Below are positions 21,991-34,258 of a stretch of DNA of 64,000 nt, one piece after another; positions within the stretch are counted from its first letter, which is position 1, and every line of letters starts with the position of its first letter. The translations under genes and the position numbers were made by a program. The notes beneath the pieces are model-generated. The model was not told the DNA's origin. It searched no databases and was given only the letters and a program-made list of their open reading frames with translations. The stretch is taken from assembly GCA_012934845.2 (NCBI GenBank), contig WNNJ02001845.1, forward strand, positions 82,837-146,836, read 5' to 3'. Source of the DNA: Pomphorhynchus laevis. Lineage: Eukaryota; Acanthocephala; Palaeacanthocephala; Echinorhynchida; Pomphorhynchidae.

Positions 21991-22965
21991 ATAATTTTAT
22001 ATATCACTAACTAATTGTTCAAAATAAAATAAATTTTGATGCTTGCACTGTTGATGCCTTTTGAACTACCAAAGTGTTATCAAGGAATTTTTAAAATTTC
22101 TTTCTTGTCATAGCATAATCCCAAAAGTTGTCTTACAAATTTTTTATATTTGTTGAGTACAGGATCATTTACCTGAGTTATTTACCGTCTGATATATTAT
22201 CGTAGAGCGTAGAAACCGATAACCTCAGATCTTCATATTACCATATAAACGAGATTTTGTATTATTCAGAAAGTACACACCGATTTGTGGAGATAAATTA
22301 TCCCGGAATTTGTGGTTATACACACAACACCGAAATTAACTCCCACTTATTTGTTGATTAGGTAAAAAGCGCCCGTACTTCATTAATAGAGAGAAATGGA
22401 ATCTTTTTGAATTATGTTATAATAATCAAGAAATCCGAAGAATTTATTGATTAACACTTCAGAAATGTATAAGTTGTCATCACAGTGGGCCTCTAAATTT
22501 ATAGTACTTGAACAATTAATTGTTGATTTGAGAAAATTATACCGAATTATATAATTTACATAGAATTGTATATATCAGAAGAATTGTATATATATGAAAT
22601 TATATATATTTTATATAATAATTTATATATTAAAATTGTAGAAATGATTAAAAACTACCGACAATATCCATCTGTATCGATCCTAGCACCCATACACCAT
22701 TATGCAATCGCCCCGTCTTATGTTCATTTTCCTAATTTGCATTTATCGTTTTGGGTAATGCGACCTTGACACCTAATTTTCAGCTCGCCTACAAACCAAT
22801 CTAAAATAAATCTTTGCTCGTGCTTTATGCTACAGCTGAATGCAAGCGTGTGTTGCTTATTTAGCAACCTTAGTAAGTTGATGAAAGAAGGAACGATAGC
22901 ATACGTGCTGTCCTATGAAGCCACTGGGTACACAAACCATACCAGTCGTAAGGCTGTTAACCGGT
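21990..22965. other. A+T-rich stretch without recognisable gene
   Basis: Includes TATA-rich low-complexity at 22550-22630. The last part (22690-22960) is less A+T-rich but shows no long frame. Confidence 0.45.
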
Positions 22966-22969
22966 GGAG

Positions 22970-23140
22970 GAGGTTGCGCTTAGTGAATTCCTTTCGAAAG
23001 GTTTACTGAAGATTAAGTGCTGTCGAAGTTGTGTAGCTACATGGTCACACTGATAATACCACCCTATAGTGATGAGTAGACTAATGTCGAAACGCTTTAT
23101 TAGGAGATAGACGTCTGTGGTAGGTGCATTCAGGGTTAAT
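22970..23140 (+). repeat. About 165-bp dispersed repeat, copy 1, with hammerhead-like layout
   Basis: Matches 43548-43712. Shared blocks: GATTAAGT.CTGTCGAAGTTG, GTGTAGCTACATGG, CACACTGAT.AT, AGTGATGA.TA.ACTAA, TCGAAACGC, GACGTCTGTG/GGCGTCTGTG, TAGGTGCATTC. In this copy the CTGATGA core is CTGATAA (23050-23056); GAAAC is at 23089-23093 and GTC at 23113-23115. Confidence 0.7.
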
Positions 23141-23599
23141 CTATCCTACGAAGGTTGTTAAAAAGCATACAGGTTTATACTTTCCTGTTCGTGTGTAATA
23201 TTAAAAAATTAAAGCTAAATCTAAAAACGTTAGCCTGTATTTACTCCTTAACAAGAAAGACTAAATATCTCTCGCTAGTGGGAGTTCAAGTCCGATATGG
23301 TTTCAGTACTTTGGTTTGCCCATTTTCGAATAAATCGGCATCAGCACTTTCATATGATTTCCTTAAGTATAATCACGAATACATCGAATGTGTTTGTATG
23401 AACTGCTCGTTGACATAAATATTCATGAAACTTCAAATTAATAGTACGGCTTAGTAAATAATTTCTTGTTTTCTAAAAACGTCCCCTTCTGAACAGCTTT
23501 GTGTTCACATATCGTAAATATGCTTGGTAATTGTAATAGGAGGCACTGTCTTGGAAGAAGGCAGGATTGGTTTCTTGGAAGAGGAGGTGAATCTCCTCT

Positions 23600-24410
23600 T
23601 AGAATTCATACTTTAAGAATTTGATTTTGCTCTCTTTGAAGATTTCGTAACAGGAAGAGAGACTATGGAAGGCTTAGAGGGTATATTTGCCAAATTGGCA
23701 ATCAGTAACTCAATCAATCGAGTTGTTTCTTGATGAAGTGTTCTAAAGAAGTTAAACATTTTGTCCATATTAGGTCCAGATGAGTTGCACACCGAATTTG
23801 CCGTTAAGGAGGGAGAGTAAACATTATTCTTCACTGTATGTCTTCTCACATAGTCCTTGAATGCTGAACATCTTCTTAACCACGCACGATGTTCAAGTCC
23901 GCAATTCGTGCGTTTTGGGGCTAGTTTTCATTGAGTGCCATAGACGGATTCATCAGATCTACACACTCCGCATTTCTTCATCATACAACCAGATGGAGTT
24001 CCAGTGTCCCTACATGTGACATTTGATACAATGTGAAAATGTAAGATTGTCCCCACAAGCGATTGTAAAATTTAGATTGCAACCCATAAAAGAATTGAAT
24101 GCTGCATTAGACAGGAGATGGGCATTGTCCTCTTCGGTATTTGCGAATGCAATAGAAAGAGTTTGGTCGTCTTTGTTTTTGATAAATCTAATGTTTTGAA
24201 AGGAATAACGCTTTCGAAGTTCTGCAATATCTTCTTTTCTAGGTCAGGGATAATATTAGTAATCTTTACTGACGACATAATAGGCTTTGATACTAGAGTT
24301 CCTTTATGGGAACAATTTTCTTTGGAGAACTTAGCAAAAGAGGTGGCTAAGTCCGAGGACACGAAGTATATCCTGTAGTAGTTATTCATCACTTCATCAC
24401 CAAGAAGTTC
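23600..24410 (-). pseudogene. Relic ORF1 of a family A-like LINE
   Basis: Read from 24392 down: YYRIYFVSSDLATSFAKF…TLVSKPIMSSVKITNI parallels KISFASPEDLKRYAVFF…KPIMASVKISNL in the intact ORF1. A degraded Cys-rich segment follows near 24040-23880. Then 23849-23613 (MDKMFNFFRTLHQETTRLIELLIANLAN…SKRAKSN) matches the helical C-terminal region before the basic tail. Frames are broken in the zinc-knuckle part. Confidence 0.6.
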
Positions 24411-26435
24411 GAATAAAACAAATTGTTTTTCCTGTTTATTAGGGTAATTTCGAGTACTTAAATTTCATATTTTTACGATCATAAGACGGATCGTATTTTT
24501 TCGGTCAATTATTTAGATTTCCTTCAAGTTTTGTAATTACCTCGACAGTATCAAGGTAAAATCTTGATCTTGATCCATATATATAACTCCGGTTTATTGC
24601 CAAAATACGGAATGATCAGTGATATTAAAAACGACCGCTAGTATAACGGTATTTCTTAATAAGTATAATAGCAATTATATCTCTTTGCCTTTACATATGC
24701 AAGGTTTTTGTACAAACATGTAGTTTTCTTAATCACGTCTTTGTTTACCTTTATCTAGCATCTCTCCCCTTAGATTTTTGATCGCAGAACTCGGTCAACC
24801 GTGCAGCAAATGAGAACTTACTGCATTCACTGCATGCATTCCATTTCCCTTATTCACTTAATCATTTGACGCGTCGTTTCTATCCAGCCATTATGATCAA
24901 TTAGCCGTACAATGGATTGTCATTTGTTATTTGCTAATGGATCCTACTATTTATTTTACGAGGAAGTCCATAATTAGTATTACAAATAAAATATTGACTA
25001 AACTCTTAAATTGTAACATCGTTTTCTAAGAAAATTGGATAATATTTATAAATAGTTTAAACTCTGTTTATGCCAGGAATTTAACCCATTTATATAATAT
25101 AGTCTGTTCTTAACATCATTCTGTATCATAGGCAAACAATGTTTAATTGATTTATTTTTATCAATTTGCCTTTCGTAAATCTGATAATTTAACGATATTT
25201 TTTAAGTAAAAGTTGGATTGTTTTATTGTAAAAATATTTATAAATATTAATTCTTGAAATTATAAAATCAATAAATCACCTTTTGAACGAAGTAATTGAG
25301 AAAACACGCTATGATAACGCGGTTAAATCCTTGGTTTTCTAATTGATTGATTTATAGCTAAGTAAATATAAAGTTATAACCAAATGTATTTAATATGTAA
25401 AATATAAATATTTGATACAATTAAATTCAAATTAGTTAAGCAATATGAGTACAAATCACGAATGTCAAAATTATTCATTTGAGTCGCCTCTACAAGATGA
25501 CGATCAATATATTCTTAAATTGTTATACCAGAAAAATAAAAAAATAAAGCCAGCGAAAATATGCTGACCTTCAAATACCGCAGTGTTTTAATGTTACTTT
25601 TATACGCAGAAACAATTACGTTGTGGTATATATAATCTTTAAAGGTTATGTTGACTTTGAATTCCTCAAAGTTAATGAAAAATAAAATAACGCATTTATG
25701 AATTATATTGTATATCAGTTTAGCTATATGTAAATATAACTACAATATGCAGTTTATTAAATTGTATTTTGTGTATTATCGGAATTATCATATTCAAAAT
25801 TCTTTTAAATAGTATAATGTTTAATGTTTTTAGCTACAATGTCAAGATATAATGAAAGTTTTAAATTCCAGTTTCATTTATTTGTATTATATTTAGCTGG
25901 GATACTATGAATAAAATCTTTAATTTGCTTTCTTTATATTGTATTCGGTGCGTTAAGTACTTCATTTCTCATAAAGTACATTATTAATTAATAAATGTTG
26001 CATCATTATAAATAGGTTATTATTTATAACATATTTATTATTATTTATAATCTATCAATAAATAAGTAATTATTTTAATATTTAATAAATATGTTGTAGT
26101 GCGAATTTAACCTGAATTCTGAATTAGGCCAATAAATAGACCGGAAGTTGATGACACAAGTCTTATGATGTGCTATGTCAGCATATAAATATAAAATTGC
26201 ATTTTTGGCCTTTCGAAAATTAGTAATAATATCGTTTTCTTAAACAAAATTTAAATAACTTTTAACGAAACATGACTATTTTTATGGAAAAATATAAATA
26301 TAATATTTCAAAAAATATGGTAAAGAAACTACTTTCCTTATCAGATTTTGACATTGAGTTCTTAACAAATTTGGAAAATAATTTAGTACATAAGATTTTG
26401 TATAATAAAGTCAAAATTTAAAATCGAATTTAAAA
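24411..26435. other. A+T-rich stretch without recognisable gene
   Basis: No open frame above background, no tandem repeat and no match to other repeats in the window was seen. Confidence 0.5.
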
Positions 26436-26439
26436 CAAA

Positions 26440-26650
26440 TAAATATTATGAATAATAAATAACAAACGATGTATCAAAATAAGGATTAGTGGTCATCAAG
26501 AGGATGATGATTATTATCCTCGACATTATCAGGTTTCGACCCGCTATTCCGCGATCTAGCATAGCAGTGAGGTCAAACACGTGATAATGACGTATTTCCT
26601 TTGATGAAATTTGATTATTTAGTGTAAACAATTTCGCTTAATAGTTTAAA
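26440..26650 (-). mobile_element. Diverged Naiad-like pseudo-LTR/tail fragment
   Basis: In reverse complement it follows the pseudo-LTR of 38440-38620: AATACGTCATTATCACGTG for AATACATCATTAGCATGT, then GTCGAAACCTGATAATGT, then TTGATGACCAC, then ACAT-type CGTTTGTTATTTATTATTC. It carries its own small hairpin GAGGATGATGATTATTATCC at the variable loop. No coding sequence. Confidence 0.65.
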
Positions 26651-26831
26651 TGATGTAATATATTATATTACATCCCATTGTAACACCTTTTATATGTCAT
26701 CTTTACGATAGTTGTTTAAATTGATGTTTAAATTAAAAATTAAATTAAATTTAATATATAAATTAATAGTTGTTTAAATTGATGTTAATTTAATGTTCAT
26801 TGCAGGGATTTTTTTTCACCAATTGGGGGAA

Positions 26832-27825
26832 AAATCCAAATTCACCAAAAAAATATGGGATTTTTTTTCACCAATTTTTGGCCGAAAAAAAAACCGAACT
26901 TTATTAATTTTTTTGTTAAAAGCAAAATTAAATTAAAATAAATCAAATTTATTAAAGAAAAACGTCATTATCGACCTTCCAAAACATCAAATTACCTAGA
27001 ATTTCAAAAAATTCTAGTTTATAGTATCTTTAAAAAAAATTTAATTTCAATTTAAAGAGCTTCTGTTTTGAAATCTCGTTCAGTTAACACTATTTTTTCC
27101 TAGACTGTAAAATTAACACCCTATTCCGTTCATTTATTTGTCTTAACAAGTCAATAAATTTTCCTAAGTTAACATGTGCCACACTTGACAATGAATTTAA
27201 CGATCTATGTCAGGCTTCAAGAGAATTTATCGTTCTAGGGATAGAATTCAAAACTCTTAGATAACAATTCCAGAATAAAATAGAATAAATAGATGATCTA
27301 GATTCATCACCAATATATTGTCGTTTAAAATATTCTATTAATTCAGCAGTATCTGGATAATTGAGCAATAAGTTTTCGGATATCAAAGAAAAGAATGTAG
27401 GAACACGATCCGGAGAAGAATATGTTAAATTAAGAAACATTTTTATCAATCTTCTAAAATTTTCATCATTATTATAGAGCGAAGAGAGTCCACATCCTTG
27501 TAACTACCTATATGCTGCCTGACCTAGATGAAAAGTGCATCCACCCATCGTACTTTCAAAAGATGCTTTTAGTGTATTGATCAATCCCATTTCAAAATCT
27601 GTAATTATGTAGGAAACAGAAATATTGAGTTAAGTTTTGAGAATAGTAAAGGCTTCCAAATAAGTAGCCTCTGCTTTATTTGGGAGCAAAATATAAGCAA
27701 GTGGAACAAGGTTGCCAAAAACCTTTACTTTGAAAGTACATAGTTGATAAAATTTACCCGGGACACTCCAAAAAGTCCCATCAACCAAGATAACCACAGC
27801 ATCTGTAAAATATTCGGCGGCAAAG
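26832..27825 (-). pseudogene. Left arm of the MULE palindrome: inverted copy of a partial transposase
   Basis: Nearly identical reverse complement of 27859-28851; for example the 79-codon frame at 27449-27210 gives exactly the same protein as 28234-28473. The arm holds the DDE-domain part of a MULE transposase on the minus strand, starting at the FAAEYFTD segment, with a few indels and stops. It cannot encode a transposase. Together with the right arm its transcript would be a hairpin with about 990-bp arms and a 33-nt loop (27826-27858). Confidence 0.85.
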
Positions 27826-27858
27826 AAGCCTAACTAGGCGAATCATTATGTTTTTTGA

Positions 27859-28851
27859 CTTTGCCGCCGAATATTTTACAGATGCTGTGGTTATCTTGGT
27901 TGATGGGACTTTTTGGAGTGTCCCGGGTAAATTTTATCAACTATGTACTTTCAAAGTAAAGGTTTTTGGCAACCTTGTTCCACTTGCTTATATTTTGCTC
28001 CCAAATAAAGCAGAGGCTACTTATTTGGAAGCCTTTACTATTCTCAAACTTAACTCAATATTTCTGTTTCCTACATAATTACAGATTTTGAAATGGGATT
28101 GATCAATACACTAAAAGCATCTTTTGAAAGTACGATGGGTGGATGCACTTTTCATCTAGGTCAGGCAGCATATAGGTAGTTACAAGGATGTGGACTCTCT
28201 TCGCTCTATAATAATGATGAAAATTTTAGAAGATTGATAAAAATGTTTCTTAATTTAACATATTCTTCTCCGGATCGTGTTCCTACATTCTTTTCTTTGA
28301 TATCCGAAAACTTATTGCTCAATTATCCGGATACTGCTGAATTAATAGAATATTTTAAACGACAATATATTGGTGATGAATCTAGATCATCTATTTATTC
28401 TATTTTATTCTGGAATTGTTATCTAAGAGTTTTGAATTCTATCCCTAGAACGATAAATTCTCTTGAAGCCTGACATAGATCGTTAAATTCATTGTCAAGT
28501 GTGGCACATGTTAACTTAGGAAAATTTATTGACTTGTTAAGACAAATAGATGAACGGAATAGGGTGTTAATTTTACAGTCTAGGAAAAAATAGTGTTAAC
28601 TGAACGAGATTTCAAAACAGAAGCTCTTTAAATTGAAATTAAATTTTTTTTAAAGATACTATAAACTAGAATTTTTTTAAATTCTAGGTAATTTTATGTT
28701 TTGGAAGGTCGATAATGACGTTTTTCTTTAATAAATTTGATTTATTTTAATTTAATTTTGCTTTTAACAAAAAAATTAATAAAGTTCGGTTTTTTTTCGG
28801 CCAAAAATTGGTGAAAAAAATCCCATATTTTTTTGGTGAATTTGGATTTTG
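27859..28851 (+). pseudogene. Right arm of the MULE palindrome: partial MULE transposase
   Basis: Reads F.AEYFTDAVVILVDGTFWSVPG (first catalytic Asp in VDGTF), FYQLCTFKVKVFGNLVPLAYILLPNKAEATYLEAF, a frame change near 28055, ITDFEMGLINTLKASFES (second catalytic Asp), GGCTFHLGQAAYR-stop and FRRLIKMFLNLTYSSPDRVPTFF up to IPRTINSLEAW. This order is the MULE transposase domain. The N-terminal DNA-binding part is missing. A stop (TAG at 28177) and frameshifts break it. The paralogue at 32.2 kb continues upstream of the same start (AGAAGCCTAACTAGGCGAAT), so the right arm is in native order and the left arm is the added copy. Confidence 0.85.
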
Positions 28852-28859
28852 ATTTGTCA

Positions 28860-30690
28860 AAAAAATAGTATTTTGGTGTTTAACATTTTACTACCATAAC
28901 ATTTTAACATTTAAAATTTTATGACTGATTTTTACATTTTGATCACATGAAAGGAAAATATTATGTCATGAAATCAATTTATAATTACAATAATCGAGTT
29001 GCAAATCAGAGATTTTTCATAATGTGATATGCAGTAACTGCTAAATGGACATTTATTCTATAGCAACAACAACTCAACTTATAGCGACATTTTGCAACTG
29101 CTAAATCGTCATCGATAGTGCATAGAAACATCAAAATTTAAATTATTTCGCAAAATTCTAAAATCCCATTACTTAGTAATTCCATTTAAAAACGCAAAAG
29201 CTTTACTTTTGCAAAAGCTTTACAAACTCATTCCACTTAAATGCACTTAACGGTGTAAAACATTAAAATTATATTTTAACTTAATATTAATCATTATGAA
29301 TTATAGATATGCACTCTAAATTATTGTAATTTATTAGTAGTTTTTGTCTTTAAATGAAAAATAATGTGTACGCGAGATGTAAGCTTAATCGAATTTGGAG
29401 ATGTAATTTTTTCATTCCAAATTAATATTAAATTAAGAAAAGTATCGCTTAAGCATGTATATCTGCTTAGCATTTTAATGCAAGAATGCTAATGTTCAAG
29501 GATACATCGCCCTGACTGTATATTTAGCTGTTAAATATTCTGACTTTAGGTTACATATGTTATAGCTATAAGACATTTCCTAAACACACATCAAGTTATC
29601 TAAGGTAAGATATTTTTTTAGATAAGTGAATTACATAAATGCAGACATCTATTTTAACAAATTAGTTTATTTTGACGGAGATAGTTGCCAATTTGATTTT
29701 GTAATTATCGATATGGTAATTACAAAATTATAATAATAATTGTTCAAGATATATTACTTATATTAGTATTTATAAAACTACTATTTTACATTTCCTATAA
29801 TAAGCTATGCAATAGCAATTCTATGCGTTTTTTCTCGTAAAATAATTAGTCGACAGTTCATGTAAATAGCGATAATTGGGCAATATTTCAAATTAAATCA
29901 TAACTTAAACGAACATTTCAACAATAAATACACATTTAATTGTGTATTTTGTATTAACGAGAAAATGAGGTATTGCGATTTATTTTTTTTAATGAAAAAT
30001 AAAATAAAATAATTTTATTTCATTAAAATAAATGATATGTTGAATATTTATCAGGCATGCTTTTTTCTTTTGCATTATTGTTGGAACAACGTTTTCAGGT
30101 AAAGATTTTGCTTACTAATCTACTGCCAGTGAACGTTCCGTAAATTTCAATTTTACTTTAAATCCTAGAATTTATTCGCTGGAAGAATTTTATGATTTTT
30201 TATCAAATATAAATAAAGTCCCTTTATATAATGATATATATAAGCGTTAATTATATATCGCTGATACGGTTACTCAAATTCACTGTACACTTTTTATTGT
30301 TTGATAAGTTTTTGAAATAAGGAATTAAATATTTGAGCATTATCCGTAGAAATATTATCCATGTGAAAGCTTAAATTTTTTGCTTTCACACATCATCGCA
30401 CATGCTGTATTATGAATCAAAAATTACACGATGTCTTATGTAAACATTAAAAAATTTAATTTCAGTTTTCTTAAATGTAAAAAAATGTTTAGTGTCCAAA
30501 TAACCAAAATTTTATTTGTAAAATAAAATTGAGTTTGTGAAATTTGAATTGTAGAGACATATAATTATAGAGACACATACAAATATAATTTTTATTTGGA
30601 AAACTAATCAAAAATATAAATAGTTCCAGTTTTAGTGAGTATTCGTTGAATAAAGCACACTTTATCTTGAAGCACACCATTATAAAAATG
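28860..30690. other. A+T-rich stretch without recognisable gene
   Basis: No coding frame, tandem array or repeat match was seen beyond low-complexity A/T runs. Confidence 0.5.
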
Positions 30691-30699
30691 CACACTATC

Positions 30700-30736
30700 T
30701 ATTCCTTGTTACTACTGCTCGTAGTAACAAGGAATA
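30700..30736. repeat. Perfect hairpin, 16-bp arms
   Basis: TATTCCTTGTTACTAC (30700-30715), loop TGCTC, exact reverse complement 30721-30736. The right arm begins a dispersed repeat that recurs at 34508 without the left arm, so the left arm is a local snap-back copy. Confidence 0.85.
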
Positions 30737-30900
30737 ATAGGTAATCAGAAAATTCTAAATTACTGCACGATCATTGAATTGTCTTTATTAAGTTAGTTAA
30801 CAAAGTAACATTCAAAATATTACTGATCAAAGGAAATTTATCTCAGTGATTCTTGATAGAGAAATTGTTGCTAAGCTTTCAAAAGCCTAATGTTCTAATT
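30717..30900 (+). repeat. Dispersed repeat copy 1 (about 180 bp)
   Basis: Matches 34504-34685 with roughly one difference per dozen bases: CTCGTAGTAACAAGGAATAA, TTGAATTGTCTTTATTAAGT, GCTTTCAAAAGCCT. Noncoding. Confidence 0.75.
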
Positions 30901-31704
30901 AAATATTTAGATACATCAATATTAAGACATCCCATTAGACAGTGGGATTCCATAACCGTGGTACAGATCTTTGAACGCTTGTTGCATCTACTTGTCACGC
31001 AAATATGGCTGTAGAACGTATTGAAGACTCTTGATTTTTTAAATTATTTGGAAAACTAATCAAAGATATAAATAGTTACAGTTTTATGCTTGCCAAGTGA
31101 ACAATTTTAAATAAGTATAATATTAAATAATATTAAATTAATATTAAATATTAAACCAATACAATATTAAACAATACATATTGTTTAATATGAAAAATTA
31201 TTAGATACGAACAAGATAAAGCACACTTTAATGCTGAAAACATTGCTGATTAGGTAGAGAACATTAAATAAAACGTTTATCTGAAATAACTAATTTTCTT
31301 GTATTGCTCATTATAAATATTTTTACACGACAGGAATCTATATATTCAATTTTTGCTTTATTGCTATAAACAAAGAACATCCTTTAAATATTCATGCCAT
31401 TTTTATTTGATTATATTATCTTACAAAAATATTTCGAATATTTATATTTCAATATTTCAATTGTGATCACTATTTCAATTTTTAATATTTTATAAATTTT
31501 AGTATTTCAACAGAATATTCCATTATCATAAGTTATTCTATAAAGTTATCTTTATATTATTTATATTCCCATATAGAGATGGATTTATTTTTATAATATA
31601 ATTAATATAATTAACCGTAAAAAATTATTTTGACTATTATAAAAGTATTTATTTTGCCAATTGATTATTATTTTATAAATATAAGTACTTGTTCTATTAT
31701 TTTA

Positions 31705-31870
31705 AGTTTATATTACGGAAAAACTAAGTTTATTTCTAAGTTTTATAAGAGCTTAGGAGCGATTCACCTAGCAAAACAAGCAGTTGAATATCTTAAAATC
31801 AATTAATTTTAAGTGGTTATTATTATAAATTATAATAAATTATTATTTATTATATTAATATAATATTTAT
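31705..31870 (+). repeat. 166-bp direct repeat, left copy
   Basis: Appears identical to 34019-34184 (offset 2314). It begins AGTTTATATTACGG and ends TAATATTTAT. The pair brackets the MULE transposase relic and a Naiad fragment. It lacks TG…CA ends, so it is not a normal LTR. Confidence 0.8.
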
Positions 31871-31899
31871 AAAAGTATTTATTTTGCCAAAAATTATAG

Positions 31900-31965
31900 G
31901 GGGGAAGGGGGAAAGGGAGAAGGGGAAAGGGAGAAAGGGTGGGAAAGGAGGAAAAGGTTTTTAAA
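31900..31965 (+). repeat. Purine-rich G/A tract
   Basis: An almost pure GGGGAAGGGGGAAAGGGAGA-type tract about 60 bp long, unlike the A+T-rich surroundings. Simple sequence; could form triplex or G-rich structures. Confidence 0.8.
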
Positions 31966-32162
31966 ATAAGAAACCAGAAAGGAAATGAAAATTTGATTTC
32001 TGAAGATTTTGTTTACAATTTTTATAAAAAACGGATGGCATCGATCATTGGAGATGCGTTAATATAAAATGTCGAATCCTTGGCCATATAAGCATAGAGA
32101 ATATGTTTATTACGCACAAAGACCATAACCATAATAATGAAAAGTCAAAAATCATAAAAAAA

Positions 32163-33150
32163 TAACTTTTAAGAACAGTAGTAACAGAATCGCCAGAATC
32201 TGGACGTCCTACTTTGGAAATTATAGCAAACAATACTTCTGTATTAGACGATGAGGTTGTGACTGACTTATATACATATAAATATATGACAAGCCGGATA
32301 AATATGGCAAAAAATCTGAGATATAAAACCAGTAATGAAGAGTTGGACGATATACCAGAACTATTAAAGAAAGATCTTAACGGGAATCATTTTGTCAGAT
32401 ATGATAATAGAAGCCTAACTAGGCGAATCATTGTTTTCTGACTTTGGCGCCGAATATTTTACAGATGATGAGGTTATCTTGGTTGATGGGACTTTTTGGA
32501 GTGTCCCGGGTCAATTTTATCAACTATGTACTTTCAAAGTAAAGGTTTTTGGCAACCTTGTTCCCCTTGTTTATATTTTGCTCTCAAATAAAGCAGAGGC
32601 GACTCACTTGGAAGCCTTTACTATTCTCAAAACTTTACTCAATATATATGTTTCCTACATAATTAGAGATTTTGAAATGGGATTGATTAATGCACTAAAA
32701 GCATCTTTTAAAAGTACGATGGGTGGATGCACTTTTCATCTAGGTCAGGCAGTATATAGGAAGTTACAAAGATGTGGACTCTCTTCGCTCTATAATAATG
32801 ATGAAAATTTTAGAAGATTGATAAAAATGCTTCTTAATTTAACATATTCTCCTCCGGATCGTGTTCCTACATTCTTTTCTTTGATATCCGAAAACTTATT
32901 GCTCAATTATCCATATGCTGCTTAATTAATAGAATATTTCAAACGACAATATATTGGTGATAAATCTATATCATCTATTTATTCTATTTTATTCTTGAAT
33001 TGTTATCTAAGAGTTTTGAATTCTATCCCTAGAACGATAAATTCTCTTGAAGCCTGGCATTGATCGTTAAATTCATTGTCAAGTGTGGCACATGTTAACT
33101 TAGGAAAATTTACTGACTTGTTAAGACAAATAAATGAACGGAATAGGTAA
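32163..33150 (+). pseudogene. MULE transposase, single (unduplicated) relic
   Basis: Frame 1: TESPESGRPTLEIIANN, LTRRIIVF to 32441. Frame 2 from 32431: SDFGAEYFTDDEVILVDGTFW (first Asp), FYQLCTFKVKVFGNLVPLVYILL, IIRDFEMGLINALKASFKS (second Asp), GGCTFHLGQAVYRKLQRCGLSSLY and LLNLTYSPPDRVPTFFSL to a TAA at 32923; the reading continues past it to about 33150. The product is a DDE transposase fragment that once cut and pasted a MULE element. It keeps about 85 residues upstream of the DDE region that the palindrome arms lack. Broken by one frameshift near 32435 and at least one stop. It is close enough in sequence to be a possible target of palindrome-derived RNA. Confidence 0.8.
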
Positions 33151-33284
33151 AAAAATAAGTAAAAAATCTAAATCTAATTTTAAGCTTAAACAATTTTTTG
33201 ATAAAAATATTGTACAAATTTTATTAATTAGTTATTATTAATTTTTAAGAATTCCACAGATTTCTCCATATTCTGATACATGGT

Positions 33285-33316
33285 CTTTTTTAATATCGTT
33301 TATAAATACAAACGAT
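33285..33316. repeat. 10-bp-arm hairpin at the start of a Naiad fragment
   Basis: AATATCGTTT and AAACGATATT flank an ATAAATAC loop. The right arm is native Naiad RT sequence (near motif A); the left arm is an inverted extra copy. Confidence 0.7.
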
Positions 33317-33532
33317 ATTAGTACGACTTCTACAAATCTAGACAAATAAAAGGTGTTCCAATGGGTGGTAATAGTAGCCCAATTATGGCTGACTTATTTT
33401 TAAGCCTTTTAGAATATGAATGTGCTCATAACTGTTTAAAAAATAAATCTAAATTATATTAAGATATGAAATATATGTTTCGATACATTGATGATAAATG
33501 TGTATTTAATTCTAATAATTTTTATTCATAGG
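33304..33532 (+). pseudogene. Naiad-like RT fragment with internal deletion
   Basis: Starts at RT motif A (Y.I.STTSTNLD-like), then jumps within CTAGAC directly to the QVKGVPMGGNSSPI motif B block and continues to FRYIDDKCVFNSNNFYS (motif C). About 230 bp present in the intact copy between 37595 and 37810 are missing. The stop TAA follows SKLY. No function. Confidence 0.8.
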
Positions 33533-34018
33533 GTCATGTCGATGAAAATTTGTACCCACAATTCTGGTTAAAGCTCTACGCTATTCCCATTTCGTTTCAA
33601 TTTTTCGTTGATTCAACTTTTATTTACCTTAAATTGATTTCAAAAAATGTGTTAAATAAGTATCAATTTAATCACATGATTTTATCTTTTATGAATTAAA
33701 TTTTCAAATGGCATCAAATGCTATAATTAAATCCATCTATTAACGAATGGATGGTCCATTAACGAATGGAATGTTAGATATATAGTCAACAAATAATATT
33801 TTATTATTAAGAAATATAATTAAAAATATCATGTTATGAAAAATAATAAAATATTATGCATTAAAATATTCATTAGCTTTACGAATATAATTGGCGAATA
33901 TGTTATTAAATCATTGCGTCATGCATTTAAATTTGTATTTCTATCACAACGTGATTACACTTAAAATTGATTTAAAAGAAATGTGTTAAATATGTTTTAA
34001 TATGTTAAAAATTAATTT

Positions 34019-34184
34019 AGTTTATATTACGGAAAAACTAAGTTTATTTCTAAGTTTTATAAGAGCTTAGGAGCGATTCACCTAGCAAAACAAGCAGTTG
34101 AATATCTTAAAATCAATTAATTTTAAGTGGTTATTATTATAAATTATAATAAATTATTATTTATTATATTAATATAATATTTAT
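34019..34184 (+). repeat. 166-bp direct repeat, right copy
   Basis: Same sequence as 31705-31870; see that entry for what it brackets. Confidence 0.8.
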
Positions 34185-34258
34185 TGTTAATTTATTATTA
34201 TAAATAATTTTAACTTAAATGAATAAATTAATAGAATAATGAAGGAGATCATTATTGA

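Noticed and set aside
31705-34184. LTR retrotransposon bracketed by 166-bp repeats
   Set aside because: No TG…CA ends, primer-binding site, polypurine tract or gag/pol; the interior is a MULE relic and a Penelope-like fragment.
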